64,000 bases of DNA from Gemmatimonadota bacterium (lineage in GTDB: Bacteria > Gemmatimonadota > Gemmatimonadetes > Gemmatimonadales > Gemmatimonadaceae). The notes beneath the pieces were generated by a model that did not search any database, had not been told where the DNA came from, and saw only the letters and a list, made by a program, of their open reading frames with translations. The position numbers and the translations under genes are program-made. Of the stretch, positions 7,305-15,169 are shown piece after piece (position 1 is the first letter of the stretch; each line of letters starts with the position of its first letter). The stretch spans positions 1 to 64,000 of the forward strand of contig JADJAD010000007.1 in NCBI GenBank assembly GCA_016704465.1, written 5' to 3'.

Positions 7305-8207
7305 ATGACAGCCTTTATAGAACACTGGTCGGCAGATCGGGTCGAGAAGCTGTTAGCGAATGGCCCGGTTCGTAGACTAGTCGGTGGACACATTCGATAT
7401 CGGCGACTGCGGGAAGGCGACGTCATTTGGCTTGTCGCGGATGCGCACGGCATGCCCGCACTTGTCGGTGCATTTTCAGTCCTCAGCGCACCTGTCGAGG
7501 TAACGAAGCCAAGGGAACGACCGGCCTACCTGCCGCCGAACTCCGGGCAGCTCAAGTACGCTGCAGTTAAGGTCGGGCGACAGCGGGTAGGCAAGCGCTG
7601 CGTGCTGTCGATCGCGGAACTGAAGCGCTTGCGTTTCGCATCCGAGAACGATCGGTTGGAGGGCACGCGAGCAGATGAGTTGCTAGCGGGTCTCGCTTCT
7701 TTTCGGAAGCTCACTGCGGCCTCTGACGCGCGCCTCCGCAACCTCTGGCAGGGTGCGCCTTCGATTATGTCGGTGGCCGAATCCCGCTCAAAGGCTGGTA
7801 GCGCTCCTCGAAAGCGCTCCCGTAGGGCCACGCTTCGTGGGGCAACGGATGCGGTATTCCCGGATGAGGTTCCGCCCGAGCAGAAGTACGCTGAGGGCGC
7901 GACCAAGCAGGTCCTGGTGAACGCGTATGAACGGGATCCTCGAGCGCGACGCGCTTGCCTGAATCATCATGGAACTGAATGCTCCGTTTGTGGCATGAGC
8001 TTCTCTGCAAGGTACGGCGCACTTGGAAAGGACTTCATACACGTCCATCATCTGACTCCTCTCTCACTCTTGAACGGCACACGCAGAGTAGATCCGGCGA
8101 CGGAGATGCTTCCTGTGTGCCCCAACTGTCATGCGATGCTGCACCGTCGCAACCCCCCATACACACCGCGCGCGCTGCGCCTCCGTCTGAAGAAAGCGAC
8201 CGGCTAA
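7305..8207 (+). CDS. PUA/EVE-like domain fused to HNH endonuclease (cassette 11)
   Basis: 300 residues. The N-terminal 60 residues (GGHIRYRRLREGDVIWLVAD, then LVGAFSVLSAPVEV) look like a small beta-barrel of the PUA/EVE/ASCH type, a modified-base or RNA reader. The C-terminal 90 residues are an HNH nuclease: CSVCG, the HVHH catalytic core before LTPL, CPNCHAMLHR, with two CxxC zinc pairs. This resembles modification-dependent (type IV, McrA-like) restriction enzymes. The nuclease part is clear; the reader part is inference. The TAA stop overlaps the R'' of its own attC. Confidence 0.85.
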   Translation: MTAFIEHWSADRVEKLLANGPVRRLVGGHIRYRRLREGDVIWLVADAHGMPALVGAFSVLSAPVEVTKPRERPAYLPPNSGQLKYAAVKVGRQRVGKRCVLSIAELKRLRFASENDRLEGTRADELLAGLASFRKLTAASDARLRNLWQGAPSIMSVAESRSKAGSAPRKRSRRATLRGATDAVFPDEVPPEQKYAEGATKQVLVNAYERDPRARRACLNHHGTECSVCGMSFSARYGALGKDFIHVHHLTPLSLLNGTRRVDPATEMLPVCPNCHAMLHRRNPPYTPRALRLRLKKATG

Positions 8208-8294
8208 CATCGCATGCAGCAGTCAGCCGAGATATTGTATGCGCGCTCCGCGCGCTGTATTTCCTTCGGCTGCAGCTGATGCTTGGCGTTATGC
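8202..8294 (+). other. attC site 11
   Basis: R'' GGCTAAC is the exact complement of the opening GTTAGCC. R' GTTATGC is at 8288-8294. The loop has a GCGCGCTCCGCGCGC hairpin. Confidence 0.93.
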
Positions 8295-9019
8295 CGCATC
8301 ACGTACAGACGATGAGACACTCAAGTCCGTTTGGCACGGTCGCGCTGCAAGCATACTTGTCCGAAATTCGTGACCTGGCGAGCAGTGTGCTTTATCGCCT
8401 TCGGCAGTTGGATGCAGCATCTGGGCGATGGGAGGCCGCGAGAGCGGACGCCGATTCCGCGCTGGGCGTGCGCGCCCGAGAATACAGGCGTGAGGAGCAC
8501 GCCGACGCGCTATCGCGGCTCACTTCGGAGCATCGCGAAGTTTTTGACGAGCTCGAAGCGCTGCTAGCGGCTTGGGCGCGCCTGTCCCTACTTCTGAACC
8601 CTCAGAAGGGAAAGGGCGAGGCTGGCGTCTTCGCGCTCGCGCGCGGGCACGTCCTTCGAGCGGTCCTGGCAGTGTCGGAACAGTCACCGCTGCTCGACCG
8701 CGACCTTCGAAACAGCTGGATGCATTTTGATGAACGCCTCGACACGGTCATTCGATCGACAGGGCGTTGGGGCAACAGGCACCGCTTCATTCATTCGTCA
8801 GACCACGCCAGTGATCAAGGTAGCAGCATTCGACTGATCGAAGTCGACACACTACGAGTCACGTATCCTGACGAAAAGGGTGACCGGAAGACCGCCAAAT
8901 TGCGTGACCTTGAGCCCGTGCTTCTAGGACTGGTGAACGAACTAACAAATGCTTCGGAGCGATTCCGAATGCTGTTTCCCGATGCGCATGATGCTGATGG
9001 CGACTTCGATGCGGCATAA
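8291..9019 (+). CDS. Putative HEPN-like protein (cassette 12)
   Basis: About 242 residues from the ATG inside the R' of attC 11; ATG 8312 is an alternative. It is largely helical. Residues 130-150 read QSPLLDRDLR then NSWMHFDERL, giving an R-x4-H motif (R140, H145) in the LRN....HFDERLD context that I know from uncharacterised HEPN-like proteins. The C terminus has IRLIEVDTLRVTYP. Function is unknown; an RNA-targeting role is only a suggestion. Confidence 0.6.
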   Translation: MPHHVQTMRHSSPFGTVALQAYLSEIRDLASSVLYRLRQLDAASGRWEAARADADSALGVRAREYRREEHADALSRLTSEHREVFDELEALLAAWARLSLLLNPQKGKGEAGVFALARGHVLRAVLAVSEQSPLLDRDLRNSWMHFDERLDTVIRSTGRWGNRHRFIHSSDHASDQGSSIRLIEVDTLRVTYPDEKGDRKTAKLRDLEPVLLGLVNELTNASERFRMLFPDAHDADGDFDAA

Positions 9020-9106
9020 CGGTAGTTGGAGCAGTCGGCCGAGCTGTTGTACGCGCGCTGCGCGCGCTCTATTTCGTTCGGCCGCAGCTCAACATTGGCG
9101 TTATGC
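9014..9106 (+). other. attC site 12
   Basis: R'' GCATAAC exactly complements the opening GTTATGC. R' GTTATGC is at 9100-9106. Arms AGTCGGCCGAG and TTCGGCCGCAG enclose a GCGCGCTGCGCGCGC hairpin. Confidence 0.93.
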
Positions 9107-9118
9107 GGAGCTACTCCG

Positions 9119-9864
9119 ATGAATCGCAACGCGCCTGATGAAGAGCCAGAACTCGGCCCCGCCCCACGAGGATGGGGCAGAGATGCGCTTAGCTCATATC
9201 TAGACCTCCTCAGGCGCAATCAGCTGGCTAGCTATCAGCAACTGTCCGGAAGCTATGCACGATTGCGCGACCTGGACGGACTCTATCTGAAGGTCGCGAA
9301 GAATCTCGACAACACCGAGCAGACCGCCCGGCACTCTTCTTCTATCGCGCGCATGCGCCCCTTCCGAGCGGTAATCGGGTTGGTTCTCGCCGGGCAGGTG
9401 GTTGAGACCTATGCGATGCTGCGCAATTGCCTCGAGCAGGCACTCTACGCCTACTTCATCTATAAGGACCCGAAACGCTGGGACGTCTGGCAGGGCGGCA
9501 CGACAGCCGCGAGGCGCTCAAGAAGGTCAAGCAACTGTTTCGAATTTCTGACATGTTATCCGCACTTCAAGCAGACCATCCAGGGACGGCAGTGTACGGC
9601 AGATCTCTACGAGCATACCATCAACGCCCAGGGCTCACCCTAACGCCTTCGGACTATTTCAGGCGTTGACGTGAGCGAGGACTCTGAGGCCACCACCATA
9701 GTTACGCAGTACCTTCCCTCAAGCACTCCGCTCACAAGGCTGCGTTACTGGAAACTGCGCGCGTCGGTGTCGCGGTTCTCGGGATCTTCGCGCACATTTT
9801 TGAACCGCGCTCCACCTTGCTTGGAATTTGGAACGACCTCGCGCCTCTCAAGACGGGCCTGTGA
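9119..9864 (+). pseudogene. Frameshifted helical protein (cassette 13)
   Basis: Starts MNRNAPDEEPELGP at ATG 9119 and reads well to PKRWDVWQG. A shift near 9500 continues as RHDSREALKKVKQLFRISD, another near 9590 restores LYEHTIN, and a later shift near 9720 gives LKHSAHKAALLETARVGVAV and FEPRSTLLGIWNDL before a TGA at 9862. The resulting protein of about 245 residues is mostly helical. I recall similar uncharacterised proteins but no function. Three indels break it. Confidence 0.55.
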
Positions 9865-9882
9865 GGCAAGCCTGTGCCGCCC

Positions 9883-9920
9883 GCATAACAGAGGGTTGCA
9901 CCGGACAGCGGAACCTGCCT
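9883..9920 (+). other. attC site 13, left half, cut by IS3-family element
   Basis: R'' GCATAAC exactly complements the opening GTTATGC of the cassette. It is followed by the arm-like TTGCACCGGACAGCGG. The site stops where the insertion sequence begins. Confidence 0.75.
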
Positions 9921-9964
9921 CACTTTGGTTGACACTTCCACCTAACTGAACTCGGAGGTGTCCG

Positions 9965-10324
9965 ATGCCGCGTGCGGGACCGAGGAGGATTCGGAAGTAC
10001 AGCGATGCGTTCAAGCTGACGGCGGTGCGCATGACCCAGCAGCCGGGGATGCAGGTGAAGACAGTGGCGGCGGGACTCGACATCCACCCTTTCATGCTGT
10101 CGCGCTGGCGGAAGGAAGTGCGGGACGGTGTCATTCGCGGCCGGCTCCCGCGCCGCGCACCGGCCGGTCCGTCCCGGGAGCTGGTGCAGCTGCAGGCTCT
10201 CGAGCGCGCGCACGCGCTGTTGCAGGAGGAGCACGACCTCCTAAAAAAAGCCATCCGGTTCTGTTCCGCTCGAAGGCCGAAACGTTCGCCTTCATCGACA
10301 CCCAGCACGCCACGTACGGCGTGA
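9965..10324 (+). CDS. IS3-family transposase OrfA
   Basis: 119 residues as read. A helix-turn-helix (YSDAFKLTAVRMTQQ through MLSRWRKEVRDG) is followed by a leucine-heptad segment (ELVQLQALERAHALLQEEHD) and LLKKAIRF. A run of seven A residues followed by G at 10243-10250 is the typical -1 slippery site for making the OrfAB fusion. The -1 frame indeed continues as the start of OrfB. Residues after about 97 are therefore probably only in unshifted product. Confidence 0.8.
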   Translation: MPRAGPRRIRKYSDAFKLTAVRMTQQPGMQVKTVAAGLDIHPFMLSRWRKEVRDGVIRGRLPRRAPAGPSRELVQLQALERAHALLQEEHDLLKKAIRFCSARRPKRSPSSTPSTPRTA

Positions 10325-11054
10325 CGCGGCTCTGTCGTCGCTACGGGGTCACGCGCGCCGGGTATTACGCCCTGGCGCCGCCTCAGCGCCCATGCGCAAC
10401 AGGACCGGACGTTGCTCACCGAGATTGCGCGCGTCTTCGCCCAGCACCACGGCCGCTACGGCAGTCCGCGTATCCATCAGGTGCTGACGACGCGTGGCTG
10501 AGCGGTAAGCCGCCGTCGCGTCGCCCGCCTAATGTACACCGCCGGGCTCCGCGCCAAGGCGGTGCGCGGCTATCGCGCGAGGGTCGGCGGCGCATCGCTT
10601 CTACGAACAGCATCCCAACCGCGTGCGCGCCCTCGCCGTCCAGCGTCGCAATCAGGTGTGGGTGGGCGACATCACCTACCTCACCGTCGCAGGCGAATGG
10701 CGCTACCGGCCGTCGTGATGGATCGCTTCTCCCGCCGGATCCTCGCGTGGACCCTGCAGCGGCGCCGGGACGCACGGGTGACCACGGCCGTCTACAGATG
10801 CGCGGTGCGACACCGCCGCCCCCAGCGGGCCTCGTTTCACAGCGACGCGGGTCCGAATATCTGGCCGCCCCGTTTCGCGATCGCTCCGTGCGCTCGGCAT
10901 TCAGCAGAGCGCCAGCGTCCGCGGCGTCGCGTTCGCGACCGAGCGCGCGCTCCGGCAGGTGCTCCGGCACTACTTCCGCTACTACAACCACACCCGCTTG
11001 CATTCCGCGCTTGGCTTTCGGTCTCCAGTTGACTACGAGTCGGAGGCGGCGTAG
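10250..11054 (+). pseudogene. IS3-family transposase OrfB, frameshifted
   Basis: The -1 frame gives KAETFAFIDTQHATYGV and RYGVTRAGYYAL, standard for the OrfB N terminus. Further shifts near 10385, 10500, 10600 and 10690 are needed to read HGRYGSPRIHQVL, VWVGDITYL (first D of the DDE triad) and the C-terminal YYNHTRLHSALGF and SPVDYESEAA. The catalytic core is broken in several frames, so the element is probably immobile unless the indels are sequencing errors. Confidence 0.75.
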
Positions 11055-11080
11055 TTCCCTACGAGCTGTCAACCAAAGTG

Positions 11081-11162
11081 GAGCAGGATCCCGGCCGATC
11101 TGCTGAGCGCTCGCTTCGCTCGCTCTATTGCCTTCGTTCGCAGCTGATGCTCCGCGTTGGGC
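11081..11162 (+). other. attC site 13, right half
   Basis: The sequence after the IS carries a GCTCGCTTCGCTCGC hairpin, the arm TTCGTTCGCAGCTGATGCTCC, and R' GTTGGGC at 11156-11162. The right arm does not pair well with the left half before the IS, so the two halves may come from different sites. Confidence 0.65.
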
Positions 11163-11175
11163 GGCGCTCCCCACC

Positions 11176-11199
11176 AGTCGAGTCGAGTCGAGTCGAGTC
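11176..11199 (+). repeat. Pentanucleotide repeat (AGTCG) x4.8
   Basis: A perfect tandem run of AGTCG lies immediately upstream of the ATG at 11201, where a ribosome binding site would be expected. Confidence 0.9.
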
Positions 11200-11200
11200 T

Positions 11201-11681
11201 ATGAGATGTTGGCCGAGCTACGTGCTCGTGGCACTGCTGAGCTCAGGGTGTACTTCCGCGCCAGAGGAGTCAGCAGCGCGCTTCGATTCACTCCTGGTTC
11301 GCGTGGAGGCGCTCGAGTCGGCTCGGTGGTCCTCTGGCAATCTCCTGCCGGCGGGTAGGGGGCACGTCCGATCTCCCGATTTCCGTTGGCGCACTGCTTG
11401 TCCAAGTCGACTCTCTCGCTCCACAGGCACGTGGCACCCGAGTCCACCTCAGGTTGGGCAATCCGACGACGGTCACGCTACTCGAGCTTACCGTAGATGT
11501 TGAGTGGGGCGTGGCCGATGAGGGGACGGAGAGGCTCGTCCGAGATGTCCGCCTCGCAGCCTCTGCTGAATCTGCGACATGGACAGAAAGCTTCATCGAC
11601 CTTGCGGACGCACCGCCGGGCGCATTGCGGGTTCTACGATTCTCGCACGCGCAGTTTGGACGCATGACGTTCTCGCCATGA
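11201..11681 (+). pseudogene. Frameshifted lipoprotein, DUF3251-like (cassette 14)
   Basis: Starts MRCWPSYVLVALLSSGC, a lipoprotein signal with the lipobox LSSGC. It continues RFDSLLVRVEALES, then a shift near 11355 joins ISVGALLVQVDSLAP, then VHLRLGNPTTVTLLELTV and a C-terminal FSHAQFGRM. The order (short coiled region, then a beta-rich domain with LGNPTT) is like small enterobacterial DUF3251 lipoproteins; this is a tentative match. One indel breaks the frame. Confidence 0.55.
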
Positions 11682-11715
11682 CGGCCTCGCGGTAGACATA
11701 GCTGTCGCCCGCGCC

Positions 11716-11812
11716 ACCCAACTGGCGCTGCAGCAGACCGCCGAGCTATGGTTGGCGGCGGCTCCGCCGCCGCTTTATTGCCTTCGGCGGCTGCTGCGCT
11801 GAGGCGTTAAGC
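11716..11812 (+). other. attC site 14
   Basis: R'' ACCCAAC has one mismatch to the expected GCCCAAC. R' GTTAAGC is at 11806-11812. The loop has a GGCGGCGGCTCCGCCGCCGC hairpin. Confidence 0.92.
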
Positions 11813-11837
11813 CGCTTCCAGACTTCGACGTTGACTC

Positions 11838-11856
11838 GTACATACCTTGTATGTAC
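11838..11856 (+). promoter_or_regulatory. Palindromic putative operator of brnTA
   Basis: GTACATA, five bases, TATGTAC: a perfect 7-bp inverted repeat 9 bases before the BrnT start. A TTGACT (11831-11836) just upstream could be a -35 box. BrnA-type antitoxins are known to bind such operators; binding here is inferred. Confidence 0.6.
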
Positions 11857-11864
11857 GTTGTGCT

Positions 11865-12161
11865 ATGTCGGATCTACGGTTCGTCTGGGACGCAGGGAAG
11901 GCGACCGCGAACGAGCGGAAGCACGGGGTGACCTTTGACGAGGCCAGGACCGCCTTCGCCGACGAGCACGCGCTGCTCCTGGATGACCCGGATCATTCCA
12001 TGCCGACCGAGGATCGTTTCATCCTGCTCGGCCTCAGCGGTGCGCTGCGCCTGCTGGTCGTCGTTCACGCGTATCGTGACCCCGGGGCCGTGATCCGTCT
12101 CATCTCCGCGCGGCGCGCCACGCGAACAGAGCGGGCGACCTACGCGGCGCGCCTGCGCTAA
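11865..12161 (+). CDS. brnT: BrnT-type toxin (cassette 15)
   Basis: 98 residues from ATG 11865; the frame is open upstream but those codons overlap the palindrome. It has the BrnT hallmarks: FVWDAGKATANERKHGVTFDEARTAF at the N terminus, DRFILLGLS, LLVVVHAYRD, and IRLISARRATRTER at the C terminus. BrnT is a RelE-fold ribonuclease that inhibits translation. The antitoxin follows 18 bases downstream. It looks intact. Confidence 0.92.
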   Translation: MSDLRFVWDAGKATANERKHGVTFDEARTAFADEHALLLDDPDHSMPTEDRFILLGLSGALRLLVVVHAYRDPGAVIRLISARRATRTERATYAARLR

Positions 12162-12179
12162 CTCTCCTCTCCGCCACCC

Positions 12180-12410
12180 ATGCGACGCGAATACGACTTC
12201 TCGACGGCCCGCCGGAGCCCGTACGCGGCCAAGCTCAAACGCTCCGTCACGATTCGGCTCGACGAGGACACCATCGCCTACTTCAAGGCGCTGTCCGCCG
12301 AGCTCGATCTGCCGTACCAGACCTTGATCAATCTCTACCTCCGGGATTGCGCCGCCTCCCAGCGCAAGCTCGCGATGGCCTGGCGCCCCTCGCGCACCGG
12401 CGCGGCTTAA
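12180..12410 (+). CDS. brnA: BrnA-type antitoxin (cassette 15)
   Basis: 76 residues. The core KRSVTIRLDEDTIAYFKALS followed by YQTLINLYLRDC is a ribbon-helix-helix DNA-binding domain of the BrnA type. It binds BrnT through the N terminus and represses the operon through the RHH fold. The stop TAA overlaps the R'' of attC 15. Confidence 0.9.
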   Translation: MRREYDFSTARRSPYAAKLKRSVTIRLDEDTIAYFKALSAELDLPYQTLINLYLRDCAASQRKLAMAWRPSRTGAA

Positions 12411-12502
12411 CGGGCGCTGCAACAGACAGCGGAACTATTGAGGCGTGCGGCCTTTGGCCGCACTCTATTTCCCTCCGCTGCAGTTGAGCTCAAGCGTTAA
12501 GC
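12405..12502 (+). other. attC site 15
   Basis: R'' GCTTAAC is the exact complement of the opening GTTAAGC. R' GTTAAGC is at 12496-12502. The loop has a GTGCGGCCTTTGGCCGCAC hairpin. Confidence 0.93.
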
Positions 12503-12517
12503 GTACACACTGGAGGT

Positions 12518-13045
12518 GTGTCCATCGCCAATAGCCGGCTTCAACTGACTGGCATTCTGGCTGTCGCGTTGTGCGGCAGCACACCAGCATTTGCGCAGCG
12601 GCTTCCGCTAATAGCGGAGTGCACCGTGCGACGCATTGTCGATGGTGACACGGTCCTCTGTACGCGAGGACGCACCAGCATTGTGGTCCGCCTTCTCGGG
12701 ATCGATGCGCCGGAGCGCGGTCAGCGACCGTATGGAGCGCAGGCAACGCAGTTCCTGCAGACGCTTCTTCCCGCGGGCTCGGTCGTTATCCTGGATCGCG
12801 ACGTGCGAGAGCGGGATCGCTATGGACGCCTGCTCGCCTATCTCTGGACCGACAGCGCAACGATGGTCAACGAAGATCTTCTGCGTGCGGGGCTCGCAGT
12901 GGTCGACATACAGCCCCCGAACGTCAAGTACGCAGACGGTTTGCGCTCGGCGGCGCGTGAAGCGCGTGAGGCGCGCACGGGCCTTTGGGCCACTCCCGCG
13001 TTCGAATGTCTTCCCACGGACTTCCGGAAAAAGAAGTGTCGTTAG
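12518..13045 (+). CDS. Secreted thermonuclease, SNase family (cassette 16)
   Basis: 175 residues. A signal peptide (LTGILAVALCGSTPAFAQ) precedes a staphylococcal-nuclease domain. Catalytic positions are present: IVDGDTV (first Asp), VRLLGIDAPE (Arg, Asp, Glu) and RDRYGRLLAYLW (second Arg). It is expected to be a Ca2+-dependent exported nuclease for DNA and RNA. The GTG start at 12518 has GGAGG only one base away, so the true start may differ. A membrane protein gene follows one base after the stop, an uncommon two-gene cassette. Confidence 0.88.
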   Translation: MSIANSRLQLTGILAVALCGSTPAFAQRLPLIAECTVRRIVDGDTVLCTRGRTSIVVRLLGIDAPERGQRPYGAQATQFLQTLLPAGSVVILDRDVRERDRYGRLLAYLWTDSATMVNEDLLRAGLAVVDIQPPNVKYADGLRSAAREAREARTGLWATPAFECLPTDFRKKKCR

Positions 13046-13046
13046 C

Positions 13047-13514
13047 GTGCCGTCGGTCCACTCGATTCAGTGCGGTTCTCGCATCTTCATGGCGATCTCG
13101 CTGCTCGGCGCGTTCCTTGTGGTCTGCTCCGTCGGCGGAGCGTATGCCTTGGTCGCGAACTCGGTACTCCAGCGCTTCGGCCGAGCGCACCTGGTCGCGT
13201 TGTGGCTCGCCACCAGCGCTGGGCTCGGCGCGCTCGGCAGCCTGCGAAGTCTGGCCTTGCAACGCGCTGCGGAAATGGACGTCGCCCGAGTCAGCGTTCC
13301 GGGATTCTACTCGATGTTCATCGTGGCCATGCTTCTGGTCCTATCCGTTCCGACTGCAGCCCTCGCGCGGAAGGCATCACGCATCGATTCGCATGCGTCG
13401 ACTTCTCGGCGGTTCCTCTCAGGCGTCGGATCGACCATCGGCGGAATCGTACTCGCGCTTGCAGTCGCACTCGTGCTCGACTTGGCCAATGTCCCGTTCG
13501 TCCCCATCCGCTAA
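13047..13514 (+). CDS. Membrane protein (cassette 16, second gene)
   Basis: 155 residues from GTG 13047, or 141 from ATG 13089. Four hydrophobic segments are visible: ISLLGAFLVVCSVGGAYAL, LVALWLATSAGLGALG, FYSMFIVAMLLVLSVPTAAL and IGGIVLALAVALVLDLA. It is probably an inner membrane protein of unknown function, perhaps coupled to the secreted nuclease that precedes it. The stop overlaps the weak R'' of attC 16. Confidence 0.65.
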   Translation: MPSVHSIQCGSRIFMAISLLGAFLVVCSVGGAYALVANSVLQRFGRAHLVALWLATSAGLGALGSLRSLALQRAAEMDVARVSVPGFYSMFIVAMLLVLSVPTAALARKASRIDSHASTSRRFLSGVGSTIGGIVLALAVALVLDLANVPFVPIR

Positions 13515-13602
13515 GCAACGCGCCGCTGCACGCTATGGATTGCGCGCGGCCTCGCCGCGCGCGTTGATTTGGTTCCCTTGCAGGTGAACTTCGGCGTTGG
13601 GC
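13513..13602 (+). other. attC site 16 (weak R'')
   Basis: R' GTTGGGC at 13596-13602 is good. The R'' region AAGCAAC departs from the expected GCTTAAC. The loop has a GCGCGCGGCCTCGCCGCGCGC hairpin. Confidence 0.75.
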
Positions 13603-13618
13603 CAAGGAGCGTGACCGA

Positions 13619-14062
13619 GTGGCGACTGAAGAGGCGACTCTCAACGGCCACAAGTTGCTCGCTGTCTGGGCGTGCGAGTGTGCCGAGCGCGTGCTGGCTG
13701 TCTTCGAGCAGGTTCGTCCGGACGACGACCGCCCGCGGAGAGCGATCGAGGCGGGCCGGGCGTGGGTCCGCGGCGACTTGCCGATGGTGGAGGCCCGCAT
13801 GGCCGCGTTCGCCGCCCATGCGGCCGCGCGCGAAGCAGGCTCCGCCACTGGCACTGCCGCCGCGCGGGCCGCTGGCCATGCCGCTGCGACAGCCCATGTC
13901 GCCAGCCATGCGCGACACGCTGCCAACTACGCCGCAGGTGCAGCCGGAGACGTAGCCGAACGCGAATGGCAACTCGAACGGTTGCCGGCGAGCCTTCGGG
14001 CGGTCGTCGTCCGAGGGGTGTCGGCCGGGGTAAAGACGCGCCGAACCACACGCGGCACCTGA
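13619..14062 (+). CDS. Imm5-type putative immunity protein (cassette 17)
   Basis: 147 residues from GTG 13619. CAERVLAVFE, then DDRPRRAIEAGRAWVRG, an alanine/histidine-rich middle (AAHAAAREAG, AAATAHVASHA) and EREWQLERLP near the C terminus are characteristic of the Imm5 family, immunity proteins for polymorphic toxins. The protein is helical and cytoplasmic. No cognate large toxin is nearby; the cassette instead also carries a ParDE-like pair about 190 bases on. An orphan immunity gene in an integron is plausible as protection against neighbours. Confidence 0.8.
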   Translation: MATEEATLNGHKLLAVWACECAERVLAVFEQVRPDDDRPRRAIEAGRAWVRGDLPMVEARMAAFAAHAAAREAGSATGTAAARAAGHAAATAHVASHARHAANYAAGAAGDVAEREWQLERLPASLRAVVVRGVSAGVKTRRTTRGT

Positions 14063-14251
14063 CCCGGCCCGCACATTCGTTTCTGGAACTTCGTAGCTCA
14101 CCGAGCGGGCCGCGGTGGTGAGCTTGGTCGTTTTATCTCCACTCGGGCGGGGTGCCCATCGCGACCGGCTCCGTTGCCATCAGCCGGCCGCCGCCGCCGG
14201 GGGCGGAGCCCTGACCTTGATCCCGTGCCGCTCCCATTGCAAACGTCGAAC

Positions 14252-14485
14252 ATGGCCCCCTCCCCCGCCTTCGACTACTCCCACCTGACCATCGCAGAAC
14301 GCTTGCAGCTGGTCGAGGAACTGTGGGACAGCATCGCGGCCGACGCCGATGCCGAGGCCCTGCCGTTAACCGACGCCGAGCGCGCGCGCATGGACAAGCG
14401 CCTTGCCGACTTGAGCGATCGTCCCGCGGTGGGACGGCATTGGGACGACGTCCGCGACGACATTCTCGGCAAGCATCGGCGGTGA
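14252..14485 (+). CDS. Addiction-module antitoxin component, ParD/YefM-like (cassette 17)
   Basis: 77 residues with the TIGR02574-type pattern: HLTIAERLQLVEELWDSI at the N terminus, PLTDAERARMDKRLADL in the middle, and a WDDVRDDILGK end. It should neutralise the adjacent RelE/ParE-type toxin, whose GTG start overlaps its stop by four bases. The start ATG has no clear ribosome binding site. Confidence 0.85.
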   Translation: MAPSPAFDYSHLTIAERLQLVEELWDSIAADADAEALPLTDAERARMDKRLADLSDRPAVGRHWDDVRDDILGKHRR

Positions 14486-14776
14486 CGACGCTCGTCGTGC
14501 GTCCCCCGGCCGAGGCGGACCTCGACGAAGCCTTCGCATGGTACGAGAGCCGCTCCGTCGGCCTTGGCGTCGATTTGTTGCGCGCTGTTGATGCCTGTTT
14601 CGCTGCGGTTGCGGCCGCGCCGCTCGCCTACCCTGTAAGTGTATCGTGGCGCCCGACGCGCCCTTCTCCGACGGTTTCCATATGCCATCCTGTACGTCAT
14701 CGACGAGGAGCGATTCCACGTCCTGGCAAGCACGCACACTCGCCTCCATCCGCGGCGCTGGCGACAGCGCGCGTGA
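14482..14776 (+). pseudogene. RelE/ParE-type toxin, frameshifted (cassette 17)
   Basis: It opens VTTLVVRPPAEADLDEAF then AWYESRSVGLGVDLLRAVD, the N-terminal half of a ParE/RelE toxin. A shift near 14645 then joins RRFPYAILYVIDEERFHVL followed by THTRLHPRRWR, the conserved C-terminal half. Both halves are well conserved, so the lesion is recent or a sequencing error. If real, the antitoxin is left without an active toxin. Confidence 0.75.
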
Positions 14777-14777
14777 C

Positions 14778-14784
14778 GCCCAAC
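14778..14784 (+). other. attC site 17, R'' only (truncated)
   Basis: GCCCAAC is the exact complement of GTTGGGC that opens this cassette at 13596. It is followed directly by coding-type sequence; the rest of the attC is absent. Confidence 0.6.
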
Positions 14785-15146
14785 ATCGCGTGGCGCAGAT
14801 CGAAGCCGAGCTGCCGACCCTCCGACGGGACAGCGCCAACGTGCTGGAAATGTCGACGGAAGGCACCACGATCATCGCCGACTATCGCGGTCGCGAGCTC
14901 CGCCGGCTTCAGGCAACGTTTCTTGGTGAGAGCGGACGTGCTGAAGAGACGTACTACTTCGACCCCTCACTTATTCAGGTCAACCGTCGCGAGTCAGTCT
15001 ATGATGCGCCCTTGAGCGGGCAGATTGAGCAGTCCACTGCCCGACGCTATGTCTTCTTGGAGGGGAAGGAACCGACCCCGCTTCGCGACAGTCTGATGGC
15101 GAACGCGCGCGCGCTGCTCGCTGCGCTAGCTCAGGCGCGCCAGTAG
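14785..15146 (+). pseudogene. C-terminal remnant of unknown protein (cassette 18)
   Basis: An open frame of about 120 codons reads VAQIEAELPTLRRDSANVLE, a beta-rich stretch with TTIIADYRGRELRRL and AEETYYFDPSLIQVNR, then DSLMANARALLAALAQ before a TAG. It has no start of its own because it begins directly after the truncated attC 17. The pattern resembles the C-terminal half of a secreted or lipoprotein-type hypothetical. The N terminus was lost in a deletion. Confidence 0.5.
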
Positions 15147-15169
15147 TGCGCGGCGTCCCCGCCCGTGAC

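Larger units (their letters stand above)
9921..11080 (+). mobile_element. IS3-family insertion sequence inside attC 13
   Basis: About 1.16 kb. Imperfect terminal inverted repeats are CACTTTGGTTGACA at 9921 and its complement TGTCAACCAAAGTG at 11067-11080. It encodes an IS3-type OrfA and a degraded OrfB. I see no convincing target duplication (CCT on the left, GAG on the right). The element lies just after the left arm of an attC site, at the start of its loop. Confidence 0.8.
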
